The translations under genes were made by a program, and so were the position numbers. The notes below the pieces were generated by a model. That model was not told the origin of the DNA, ran no database searches, and worked only from the letters and a program-made list of their open reading frames with translations. A DNA stretch of 64,000 nt from Cohnella sp. CFH 77786. GTDB lineage: Bacteria; Bacillota; Bacilli; Paenibacillales; Paenibacillaceae. The stretch's first letter is position 1. Each line of letters opens with the position of its first letter. The stretch spans positions 62,001-126,000 of the forward strand of contig NZ_WJIB01000004.1 in NCBI RefSeq assembly GCF_019400745.1, written 5' to 3'. Positions 36,051 through 44,026 of the stretch are shown one piece after another.

Positions 36051-37385
36051 CTATGGGGAATTTCCGATCCCTTCCGCAAGTTTCGAAACTTCCATCAGCT
36101 CCGTCCCCGAATAATAGTATTTGACGATCTCTTCCGCGCTACTCCCGGCTCGGGCCATGCCTTGCGCCCCCCATTGGCTCATGCCGACGCCATGCCCGCT
36201 TCCGTAAGTCGTCAAAATGATTTCGCCGCCTTCGACGCTCCAGGTGAATGAGGCCGACCGGAGCCCCAGCTTGTCCCGGATTTCCTGCCCCGTGAACGTC
36301 TCGCCGCCTACTTTCATCGTTTTCACCCTTTTGCCTGCCGACCACTCCGTCACCTTGATTTTCGGATAACCGAACAGTCCGGCGGCTACGGGCAGCGTTT
36401 TGACCCCAAGCTTGGCATAAAACTTCTTCAGCGGAAGCCGGGCGGTCTCTACGGAGCGCGGAGCCCCCTTCTTGTCCCACGGACTGGCAACGGATCGAAG
36501 GTACGGGACTTCGCCGGGAAATACGTCCTCCGAGTTTTCCGTATATCCGTTACTGGTCGAAAAATAAAGCGCCTGAATCGGCTGCCCTCGGTATGCGATG
36601 ATTCGGCCCTTCGTACGAGCGGCTGCCTGGGTGAACTTGAGCCACGCTTGCTCGTCCTTCCTTCTCAGAAGCGCCATGTCCGCCAGGGACCGGTAAACCT
36701 GGTGAGTCAGGGTGTCCGTCACGTCCGCTCCGGCGACCGGCATGCCCGATTCGTCATGCAGCAGCAGCCGGCGTACGATGTAGGTACGGGCGGCGAGCGC
36801 CTGCGCTTCCAGTGCGGCCGGCTCGAAATCGGAAGGCATCTCCCCCGCGACGACTCCCCGGACGTAGGTCTCGAGCGGTACGGTTTCGACGCGGCGCTCA
36901 GCCGTGAGATATACCCGAACGTCGGGCAGGGACTCGGCAGGGAAGCTGCTTTGCCTATTGGCTGGCATGCTATCGCGTCCGTAATCTGATGGGGACTTGT
37001 CCGACGCGGATGAATCGCGGGCTTGCGCACCATTTTGTTCATACGTGCCGGCAAGCTCGTCCGACGAGGAAGTCCGCTTGTGAGCCGCAGTGGGTGAATC
37101 AGGGTTGTTCGCATCTCGGGACTTTGTTGTGTTGTTTGGGTTGGCTGGGTTGGCTGGGTTGGTTGGGTTGGCTGGGTTCGCTGAATGGCCGGATTTTGCG
37201 AAATGAGCGGTGTTGTTCCGGCTGTCTTGGGCCGAGTTTTCCGCGCTTGTCCAACCGTTTTTGGAAACTTGGGCGGCGAGCGCATCCGAGCCTGAACTCC
37301 GGGGATGCAAAGAAACCCATAGGATGAGCGCAAGGACCAATCCTCCCGCAAACGCCGTCCATTCCATCGCGTTGCGCCCTTTCAT
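36051..37385 (-). CDS. spoIID: Stage II sporulation protein D (lytic transglycosylase)
   Basis: Peptidoglycan lytic transglycosylase needed for engulfment. The N-terminal membrane helix (FAGGLVLALILWVSL) is followed by a long Asn/Pro/Ser-rich linker (about 65-150) and the SpoIID domain. The catalytic Glu182 is in RGVVAGEMPSDFEP, then LEAQALAARTYIVRRLLLHD, ALYFSTSNGYTENSEDVF and, near the end, TYGSGHGVGMSQWGAQGMA. The start at 37385 has GGAGGGAG; upstream open frame is ignored. At 444 residues it is about 100 longer than the B. subtilis protein, mostly from the linker. CATAAACT at 37439-37446 (minus) could be a sigma-E -10. Confidence 0.93.
   Translation of the reverse strand: MKGRNAMEWTAFAGGLVLALILWVSLHPRSSGSDALAAQVSKNGWTSAENSAQDSRNNTAHFAKSGHSANPANPTNPANPANPNNTTKSRDANNPDSPTAAHKRTSSSDELAGTYEQNGAQARDSSASDKSPSDYGRDSMPANRQSSFPAESLPDVRVYLTAERRVETVPLETYVRGVVAGEMPSDFEPAALEAQALAARTYIVRRLLLHDESGMPVAGADVTDTLTHQVYRSLADMALLRRKDEQAWLKFTQAAARTKGRIIAYRGQPIQALYFSTSNGYTENSEDVFPGEVPYLRSVASPWDKKGAPRSVETARLPLKKFYAKLGVKTLPVAAGLFGYPKIKVTEWSAGKRVKTMKVGGETFTGQEIRDKLGLRSASFTWSVEGGEIILTTYGSGHGVGMSQWGAQGMARAGSSAEEIVKYYYSGTELMEVSKLAEGIGNSP
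37138..37182 (-). repeat. 9-bp in-frame tandem repeat in the spoIID linker
   Basis: Five 9-bp units (GGGTTGGCT and close variants on the plus strand) encode a run of Asn-Pro-Ala and Asn-Pro-Thr triplets in the extracytoplasmic linker. Changes in copy number would preserve the frame. Confidence 0.85.
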
Positions 37386-37525
37386 GTGCTCCCTCCGCGT
37401 TTGGATTGCGCCGGCGGCTTGTCCCCGCCGGTCAAGAGAGTTTATGCGGATGATGGCGGAGGTAGAACTGCGATGGAGGCGGGATGAAGGCGGGATGAAG
37501 TCGGCCCTATTGGAATGACCACGGA

Positions 37526-37770
37526 CTGAGTGAAGGGGATAGGGTGGATTACGGCTTAACCGAGCTTGAACTAAGGGAAGAAGGTTGGATGGGATACGGC
37601 GTTTCCTAGACAAAGCGAAGAGGATAGGGTTGTTTCGATTTGTCTTTTTCCGAGACTGAGCGAAGAGGATAGTTTTTTTTGAGATATGGCTTTTCCGACT
37701 CTGAGCGAAGACGATAGGGGTGTTTAGAATTGGCTTTTTCCGAGACTGAGGGAAGGTGATAGGGTTGTAC
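37526..37770 (+). repeat. Tandem array of six degenerate ~45-bp units
   Basis: The core (G)ACTGAG(C/G)GAAGAGGATAGGG recurs with core positions near 37531, 37576, 37616, 37661, 37706 and 37751, so steps are 45 bp with one of 40. Between cores lies T-rich sequence such as TTGGCTTTTTCCGAGA. No unit is a duplicate of another and no reading frame is conserved. The remaining 37386-37525 holds only the upstream region of spoIID. Confidence 0.8.
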
Positions 37771-37839
37771 CAGAATCAAAAGTTCTTGCCTATACCGTCC
37801 GTCTCTGTTACTCTCTTAGCAGACAAGGTCGTGAAGCAC

Positions 37840-37887
37840 ACGCCGTCTGTACCGGAATTATCCGGTCGGGCGGCGTTTTTATTTTCT
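37840..37887 (+). terminator. Hairpin with T-run just upstream of the nuclease-fold gene
   Basis: ACGCCG / CGGCGT outer and ACCGG / CCGGT inner stems are followed by TTTTTATTTTCTT. A possible promoter (TTGCCT 37786-37791, TACTCT 37809-37814, 17-bp spacer) lies 25 bp upstream, so the hairpin may end a short leader or small RNA of about 65 nt, or act as an attenuator for the next gene. Confidence 0.6.
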
Positions 37888-37907
37888 TGTCCAGGGGGGA
37901 CCAGGGT

Positions 37908-38669
37908 ATGGTTCAGATCGCGAACAAGGGAGATCCGAGTACCGACAACCCGCCGAAACATGAGTACCCTGCCTTTCAAGAGGCTTATCGGCGATGGTTG
38001 AAAAAGCATATTCGCGAAAGCACGGGCGAACGCAAACGCAAGCTCTTGCAGGGCCTCGGCTACTCGGAATATGCATTCGTTTCCGAAACGTGGTGGCCGC
38101 TTTTCGGCAATTTCGATCACTTATACCCGGAATATGCGGTTTTCGATTCCAAGGATGGCACCCGGTTCCTGGACTTCGCCTACATGAGACCCGGCCTGAT
38201 CATCTGTTTCGAGATCGATGCGTTCGGAACCCATCACGCCAAAATATCGCGTTGGAAGTTCGACGACAATCTGGACAGGCAGAACGACCTGGTGATCGAC
38301 GACTGGAAGGTTCTGCGCTTCTCGACCGATCAGGTCACCACTAACCCCCGCCACTGCCAGAGGACAATCCAACTCGCTTTCGGAAAATGGGGGATCATCA
38401 AACCGCCAATCGTTCTGGCCGATCCGATCGACAATGCAATCGTCAGGTTGATGGAAGGTCGCAAAATTGCCCTCTCGCCCATTGAAATTGCCCGCGAGCT
38501 GGGTTGGAGCAACGCCACCATTGCTAGACATTTAAAAAGCTTGCAGAAAAACGGCATTGTATTTCCAAAAAAGTCGGGTATGACAAGGACCACTCGTTAT
38601 GTCCTTAACAGAACTCCTAGCGCCACTGCTGACTCGAAGCAGGACTTTAAAGGCAAGGAAGTTCCTTGA
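37908..38669 (+). CDS. Orphan protein with endonuclease-like (DUF559/Vsr fold) domain and C-terminal winged helix
   Basis: A 253-residue soluble protein. The middle part FLDFAYMRPGLIICFEIDAF (residues 87-106) followed by DRQNDLVIDDWKVLRFS has the D...E-x-D spacing and the late Arg/Trp strand of PD-(D/E)xK proteins of the DUF559/Vsr type (Asp89, Glu102, Asp104). Residues about 186-225 (LSPIEIARELGWSNATIARH) form a winged helix like MarR or ArsR readers. A nuclease-fold domain used for ligand binding in a regulator is as possible as a true nuclease. ATG 37908 follows AGGGGG; TTG 37887 is a longer alternative. It stands alone between the 45-bp and 50-bp tandem arrays. Confidence 0.75.
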   Translation: MVQIANKGDPSTDNPPKHEYPAFQEAYRRWLKKHIRESTGERKRKLLQGLGYSEYAFVSETWWPLFGNFDHLYPEYAVFDSKDGTRFLDFAYMRPGLIICFEIDAFGTHHAKISRWKFDDNLDRQNDLVIDDWKVLRFSTDQVTTNPRHCQRTIQLAFGKWGIIKPPIVLADPIDNAIVRLMEGRKIALSPIEIARELGWSNATIARHLKSLQKNGIVFPKKSGMTRTTRYVLNRTPSATADSKQDFKGKEVP

Positions 38670-38690
38670 ACAAGAGATGGATCTGTTTTG

Positions 38691-39625
38691 CGGATTAGTG
38701 GCGCTGCGTCGTGATTTCGGCGGATTGGCGAGACAACGGGCGGATTAGTGGCGCTGCGTCGTTATTTCGGCGGATCGGCGAGACAACGGGCGGATTAGTG
38801 GCGCTGCGTCGTTATTTCGGCGGATCGGCGAGACAAGAGGCGAATTAGTGGCGCTGCGTCCTTATTTCGGCGGATCGGCGAGACAACGGGCGGATTAGTG
38901 GCGCTGCGTCGTTATTTCGGCGGATCGGCGAGACAACGGGCGGATTAGTGGCGCTGCGTCGTTATTTCGGCGGATCGGCGAGACAAGAGGCGAATTAATG
39001 GCGCTGCGTCGTTATTTCGGCAGATTTGCGGTACCGGAGGCGGATTAGTGGCGCTGCGTCGTTATTTCGACGGATCGGCGAGACAACGGGCGGATTAGTG
39101 GCGCTGCGTCGTTATTTCGGCGGATCGGCGAGACAAGAGGCGGATTAGTGACGCTGCGTCGTTATTTCGGCGGATCGGCGAGACAAGAGGCGAATTAGTG
39201 GCGCTGCGTCGTTATTTCGGCGGATCGGCAAGACAACGGCCGGATTAGTGGCGCTGCGTCGTTATTTCGGCGGATCGGCGAGACAAGAGGCGAATTAGTG
39301 GCGCTGCGTCTTTATTTCGGCAGATTTGCGGTACCGGAGGCGGATTAGTGACGCTGCGTCGTTATTTCGGCGGATCGGCGAGACAACGGGCGGATTAGTG
39401 GCGCTGCGTCCTTATTTCGGCGGATCGGCGAGACAACGGGCGGATTAGTGGCGCTGCGTCGTTATTTCGGCGGATCGGCGAGACAACGGGCGGATTAGTG
39501 GCGCTGCGTCCTTATTTCGGCGAATCGGCGAGACAACGGGCGGATTAGTGACGCTGCGTCCTTATTTCGGCGAATCGGCGCTACCGCGGGCGGATTAGTG
39601 ACGCTGCGTCCTTATTTCGGCGGGT
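38691..39625 (+). repeat. Tandem array B: 19 units of exactly 50 bp
   Basis: Units starting CGGATTAGTG recur at 38691, 38741 and so on every 50 bp to 39591, with no insertion or deletion in 935 bp. The consensus runs CGGATTAGTGGCGCTGCGTC, then GTTATTTCGGCGGATCGGCG, then AGACAACGGG. Variants are patterned: units at 38991 and 39291 share the rare block CAGATTTGCGGTACCGGAGG, six units apart. Every position is conserved, so there is no spacer. It starts 22 bp after the nuclease-fold gene and ends 60 bp before the murA terminator. Confidence 0.95.
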
Positions 39626-39688
39626 TGCGCTCCCCCGCAACCAATCGGCCTTCTTGTTCGTTTACTTGGAAACGAGACAAACAACAAA

Positions 39689-39707
39689 GGATGCCCTTAG
39701 GGCACCC
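39689..39707 (-). terminator. Terminator of murA
   Basis: Stem GGGTGCCC / GGGCATCC with a 3-nt loop. On the minus strand it is followed by TTTGTTGTTTG. It lies 34 bp past the murA stop. Confidence 0.7.
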
Positions 39708-39740
39708 CTCGCGCAAGTTAGGATAAGGACGTCCGCCGCT

Positions 39741-41117
39741 TTAGGCCAGCGTCGGTTGAATGTTCAGCACGCCGATTTCCGGTGCGGCGCGCTCTTCTTG
39801 CCTGAGAACGATGGTCGGCGGCATCTGGGCTCGCTCGGTTTCCGCCAGCAATTCCTCCGGCGAAGGCGCGCGGAGAATGTCGGCGCCGAGCGCGGACAGC
39901 TTGCCGACGATGTCCATGTATCCGCGGTCGATATGGTGAAGGCCGCTGACTTCCGTTACGCCGTCGGCAACGAGAGCGGCGCAGATCAGCGCGGCTCCCG
40001 CGCGGAGATCCGTGGCTGCAACGCTTGCTCCTGTCAGGCGCGTGTTGCCCGTCACGATGGCCGTACGACCGTCGACCTTGATTTCCGCGCCCATCTTGGC
40101 GAGCTCCTCCACATGCATGAACCGGTTCTCGAACACCGTTTCCGTAATGATGCTGGTCCCTTCTGCTCTTAGCAGCAAAGCCATCATTTGCGCTTGCATG
40201 TCGGTCGGAAAACCCGGATAAGGCAGCGTTTTGACGTCGACCGCACGCAGCGGATGCTGGGCCCGTACCCGGATTCCGTTCTCATCGCAATCGATGACGA
40301 CGCCCATTTCCTCCAGCTTCGCCACGACCGGACCGAGATGGTCGCGGATGGCTCCTTCCACGTACACATCGCCGCCCGTAATGGCGGCCGCAATCATGTA
40401 AGTACCGGCTTCCACCCGGTCGGGGATCACTTGGTGCTCCACGCCGTGCAGCCGTTCTACGCCTTCGATGCGGATCATGCCTGTACCTGCTCCGCGGACT
40501 TTGGCGCCCATTGCGTTAAGTAAATTGGCCAAATCCACGATTTCCGGTTCTTTAGCCGCGTTTTCGATAAGGGTCGTACCCGTTGCGGTCGCTGCCGCCA
40601 TCATGATGTTTTCGGTGGCCCCGACGCTTGCGATGTCGAGGTAGATTTTCGCGCCGCGCAGCTTCCCGTTGACACTCGCTTCTATGGTCCCTTGGCCGAA
40701 ACCGATTTCGGCTCCCATCGCTTCGAAGCCTTTGAGATGCTGGTCGATCGGGCGCGTGCCGATGGCGCATCCGCCCGGCAAAGAAATTCTTACCTTGCCC
40801 AAACGCGCAAGCAGCGGTCCCATCACGAGGAAGGACGCCCTCATTTTGCGGACCAGCTCATAAGGCGCTTCGTACGAATGAAGCGAATCGGCGCTCAGGC
40901 GGACGCTTCCGCCGGCAATCCTCGATTGAACCCCCAAATACTCCAGAACCTGCAAAATGTTGTGGACATCATCCAGGGCGGGCACGTCGTGAATGACGCA
41001 GGATCCTTCTTCCGCCAGCAGCGTGGCGGCGAGGATCGGAAGGACGGAATTTTTGGCGCCGTGAACACGGACAGCCCCCTGAAGTGGACGGCCTCCGCGG
41101 ACGATGATTTTGCTCAT
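39741..41117 (-). CDS. murA: UDP-N-acetylglucosamine 1-carboxyvinyltransferase MurA
   Basis: First committed enzyme of peptidoglycan synthesis (PEP plus UDP-GlcNAc). The 458-residue EPSP-synthase-fold protein has Lys22-Asn23 ([11 protein letters not shown]) for substrate binding and the fosfomycin-target Cys117 in [35 protein letters not shown] marks the second lobe. The C-terminus extends about 25 residues beyond the usual end ([20 protein letters not shown]). Its place next to spoIID and a DUF1146 gene corresponds to the murAA locus of B. subtilis. Confidence 0.95.
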   Translation of the reverse strand: MSKIIVRGGRPLQGAVRVHGAKNSVLPILAATLLAEEGSCVIHDVPALDDVHNILQVLEYLGVQSRIAGGSVRLSADSLHSYEAPYELVRKMRASFLVMGPLLARLGKVRISLPGGCAIGTRPIDQHLKGFEAMGAEIGFGQGTIEASVNGKLRGAKIYLDIASVGATENIMMAAATATGTTLIENAAKEPEIVDLANLLNAMGAKVRGAGTGMIRIEGVERLHGVEHQVIPDRVEAGTYMIAAAITGGDVYVEGAIRDHLGPVVAKLEEMGVVIDCDENGIRVRAQHPLRAVDVKTLPYPGFPTDMQAQMMALLLRAEGTSIITETVFENRFMHVEELAKMGAEIKVDGRTAIVTGNTRLTGASVAATDLRAGAALICAALVADGVTEVSGLHHIDRGYMDIVGKLSALGADILRAPSPEELLAETERAQMPPTIVLRQEERAAPEIGVLNIQPTLA

Positions 41118-41366
41118 GGGTGGTTCCCTCCGCGCGTTAATAAATCATTCCGAAGCCGTACTCGATACCAAGCCCAACCCCGAAAAAACCCAAATCACAC
41201 AAATTCCATCTTACCACCGGCAGGTTGACTGGCACAAGCGCCAATCCCTTCCTTTTACCGGCCAAGATTCGTCTATTTTCGGTCAAATGGGACAAAAAGT
41301 CCGATTCTCCGCCTTTTACCCATTGTTTTCATTCCAGCTTGCGCTTATGCGGCTTTACGCACATCA

Positions 41367-41675
41367 TCATGACGGAAAGAGCCACTTGACGGACCCGGCC
41401 CAATGCCAGTAATTCAGCAGGAAGCCGGCGGCCAATTGACCCAGGCCGATCGCGATCAGCAGACGCAGCAGCCGGGCTCTGGGACTTGCGGGATGCCGGA
41501 GAATCCGTTCGAATTTCACTTCCTGAAGCAGTACCCAGGCGAGCGCTATGCAGCCAAGCGTGACGAAGATGGAGAACAATCCATCCCAGGCAATGGAGTC
41601 CAACCCTCCCGTATTGTCCACTACTCCATTTCCCCTTTCATCCGCCGCGCCGCCGCCCGATGCTTGGTCGAACAT
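41367..41675 (-). CDS. DUF1146 family membrane protein (YwzB-like)
   Basis: A small membrane protein of up to 102 residues with two helices (GLFSIFVTLGCIALAWVLLQ and LLRLLIAIGLGQLAAGFLLN) joined by the conserved loop EVKFERILRHPASPRARLL, the DUF1146 pattern. In B. subtilis the homologue ywzB also lies by murAA. Function unknown. The first 25 residues are Gly/Asn-rich and unlike the family; a GTG start about 18 codons in (VDNTGG) is possible. The stretch 41118-41366 on its 3' side holds nothing recognisable. Confidence 0.75.
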   Translation of the reverse strand: MFDQASGGGAADERGNGVVDNTGGLDSIAWDGLFSIFVTLGCIALAWVLLQEVKFERILRHPASPRARLLRLLIAIGLGQLAAGFLLNYWHWAGSVKWLFPS

Positions 41676-41690
41676 CCGCCGAGACCTTCG

Positions 41691-41894
41691 TTATTTCCGT
41701 CCCTGTACCGGTTCCCGATCGAATGTTTTTCCTCTCCTCAGGATTTGCAGGTTCGGAGTCTTCAATGCCACGGCATGGCAATTTCCATTCATCGGGCACG
41801 CGATTATTCCCTCATACAGGGTAATATATTCCACTTCCCTCATATGCGTCCCGAAACCCATCCAAACTAAAGGGAGCACAACCTCTGCGGTCAT
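41691..41894 (-). CDS. Possible small protein, unrecognised
   Basis: A 67-residue frame (MTAEVVLPLVWMGFGTHMRE at the start) with GGGGAG four bases before ATG 41894. Local composition is less GC-rich than in the surrounding shadow frames, and the peptide has ordinary amino-acid balance with two cysteines (ACPMNGNC). I know no family for it. It could as well be chance. Confidence 0.2.
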   Translation of the reverse strand: MTAEVVLPLVWMGFGTHMREVEYITLYEGIIACPMNGNCHAVALKTPNLQILRRGKTFDREPVQGRK

Positions 41895-42417
41895 GCCGCT
41901 CCCCGCTCGTTCGTAAATCCGGCCTCTCGTGTATGCATGCGCTTTCTGCCGCCGGACCCGGTCCCCTCCTTCTCGCCGCTCGCCTCGCCCATCATCTGGA
42001 GGAGTCACGTTTGTACCCGACCGTCCGCGAAGCGCGTTCGAACGGCCAGCCCGTCTACTCGGGAAATGTCGGGCGGTTTCGCGCGCGCTTCTATCCGAAG
42101 CGGATGGAACCTATGCGCGTATCGGCGTTACCGGACGGCAAGCGGCGATGAACGGAAGCCGGTTCCGGTTTCCTTCATCTGCTCCCGCCCCTGGGAGCAA
42201 TACCGTCTGTCCGGCGAGCGTCACGATAACGGAACGGATGCGGAAGCCTGGAAATTCCGTTCATCCCTTCCGAAACTCGCCTTCTTTTCGCCATTACAAT
42301 AGTTCTTCGATTATCGACACGATTTTCCCTTCTTCGTTTTGTAAAATAGGGTCTTTGGTCGCAATCTCCCGAATAAATGCGTTCCAATGGTACATGCGCG
42401 ATAAGCGAACAACCGCA
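41895..42417. other. Gene-free stretch between the murA/DUF1146 region and nuoN
   Basis: About 520 bp with several open frames on both strands, none with a good ribosome site plus a recognisable family. B. subtilis has ywmB in this neighbourhood, but nothing here reads like it. No repeats or hairpins beyond the nuo terminator were seen. Confidence 0.5.
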
Positions 42418-42421
42418 AAAA

Positions 42422-42454
42422 AACCATCCCTCGCGCGACCGCAAAGGGATGGTT
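42422..42454 (-). terminator. Terminator of the nuo operon
   Basis: A 10-bp perfect stem AACCATCCCT / AGGGATGGTT around a 13-nt loop. On the minus strand the stem runs directly into TTTTTG. It lies 19 bp past the nuoN stop. Confidence 0.93.
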
Positions 42455-42472
42455 CAAGGTCGCTCCAGAACG

Positions 42473-44023
42473 CTATCTGGCAAGAAAATCCGCCGGGATC
42501 GAGAACAACGCGTCAATCCAGCCGAGCACCGGCTTGGGCAGAAAACCGAGCGCCAGCGTCGCCGCGACGCAAAGCCAGATCGTGACGCCCGCCGGTCCCG
42601 GGATCCGGATCGACGAATCGTCGGACCCGCTTCTCATGTACATTTGCCGGATGAAGGAAAAATATACGGCATACGAGACGACGGTGGTGACGAGCAGAAT
42701 CGCGGCCAACCAATAGGCACCCGTCTGCACGGTCCCGAAGAGGATGAACAGTTTGCCGAAAAATCCGCCCGTCACCGGCAGACCGGAGAGCGAGCACAGC
42801 AGCACGGTCATGCCTGCCGCGGTCCAAGGCGCCCGGTAATACAGGCCTGCGAATCCGGACAGCGACTCGTTGCCGGAGCCCCGGCTAACGACCGTCAGCA
42901 CGGCGAAGGCCCCGATGTTCATGAAAGCATAAGCGATCAGGTAGTAGACGAATTCGGAAAACAGCGACGAATGCAGAGGCGTCAGATGAATCGCCAGCGG
43001 CGTCAGCAGAATGCCGGCATTCGCAACGCCGGACAGGGCCAGCAGCCGCTTGACTTGGCGCTGCCGCAGCGCGCCCGCCGTCCCTACGATCATGGCGGCC
43101 GCCGCCAACACGGACAGGCCGAGATACAAATCCTTCTGTACGAACGGATCGTCTTTGGCGAAAAAGGCGGTGTTCATGAAAATCCGATACAGCATGGCGA
43201 ACGCCGCTCCTTTGGAGACGACGGCCAGGAAGGAGGTGACCGGGGTCGGCGCCCCCTGGTACACATCGGCCGCCCAGGCGTGAAACGGCGCAAGGGCAAG
43301 CTTCATGGCGAACCCCGCCGTCATCAGGAAGAAGGCCACGTAGACCAGCGCCCGGTAATCGGTGATCGCTGCCGGAATGCCTTCGCCGATGAAGGCCAGA
43401 TTCGTCGTTCCCGTTACGCCGTACAAGAAGGACATCCCGTACAGGACGAACGCGGAGGCGACTCCCCCGGCAACCAGGTACTTGAACGCGCCTTCCGCGG
43501 ACAGCCCGCTCCGTTTGCGCATGCCGACCAGGATGTAGGAAGTGATGCTAAGCAGCTCCAAGCCGACGAACAGCGTGATCAGGTCGCCGGACGAAGACAT
43601 GACCATCGCGCCCAGCGCGGCGGGCAGCATGAAGTAATAAAATTCGCCTTTAAGCGGAATGTCCGAACTCCTTACGGAACCGAGGGACGAAAGCACGATA
43701 AAGCCGGAAGCGCCCAGGAAGACGAGCTTCAGCAGGTTTCCGAAATCGTCGATCCGGTAGCTGCCGCCAAGCAAATTGCGGAAAGCCGCCGTCGGATCTT
43801 CCGGGTGCGCCGCGGCCGCATTTTTGAAATCGATCATCAGCCAGACGACGAACGCGGCTGCCGACGCCAACCCGACTAGGGTCAGCCATCCGATGATGTT
43901 GCGGTTCCAGCTCCTCGGCAGGAACAGATCCAGGACGGCGAGCACGACCGCGAAGATCGACAACGTCAGCTCGGGGGCGAGGTACCAGGCATCGCTCCAG
44001 GTTAGTGTAGGCAAATGGATCAT
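42473..44023 (-). CDS. nuoN: NADH-quinone oxidoreductase subunit N
   Basis: A 516-residue antiporter-like membrane subunit of complex I with 14 predicted helices. It shows the proton-channel helix motif EFYYFMLPAALGAMVMSSSG with the adjacent LELLSITSYILVG (conserved Glu), PFHAWAADVYQGAPTPVTSF and the Lys helix. It is the last gene of the operon, 3 bp after nuoM, followed by a strong terminator. Length is typical for Gram-positive NuoN. Confidence 0.94.
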   Translation of the reverse strand: MIHLPTLTWSDAWYLAPELTLSIFAVVLAVLDLFLPRSWNRNIIGWLTLVGLASAAAFVVWLMIDFKNAAAAHPEDPTAAFRNLLGGSYRIDDFGNLLKLVFLGASGFIVLSSLGSVRSSDIPLKGEFYYFMLPAALGAMVMSSSGDLITLFVGLELLSITSYILVGMRKRSGLSAEGAFKYLVAGGVASAFVLYGMSFLYGVTGTTNLAFIGEGIPAAITDYRALVYVAFFLMTAGFAMKLALAPFHAWAADVYQGAPTPVTSFLAVVSKGAAFAMLYRIFMNTAFFAKDDPFVQKDLYLGLSVLAAAAMIVGTAGALRQRQVKRLLALSGVANAGILLTPLAIHLTPLHSSLFSEFVYYLIAYAFMNIGAFAVLTVVSRGSGNESLSGFAGLYYRAPWTAAGMTVLLCSLSGLPVTGGFFGKLFILFGTVQTGAYWLAAILLVTTVVSYAVYFSFIRQMYMRSGSDDSSIRIPGPAGVTIWLCVAATLALGFLPKPVLGWIDALFSIPADFLAR

Positions 44024-44026
44024 GCG

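Noticed and set aside
38691..39625. CRISPR array
   Set aside because: The whole 50-bp unit is conserved in every copy, so there are no variable spacers, no palindromic constant repeat, no leader and no cas genes. The same holds for the arrays at 27.8 and 53.7 kb.
41929..42585. A 218-codon plus-strand frame between DUF1146 and nuoN
   Set aside because: Arg/Ser/Pro-rich, overlaps the nuo terminator and the 3' end of nuoN, and has no motif. I also looked for ywmB in this gap on both strands and could not find it.
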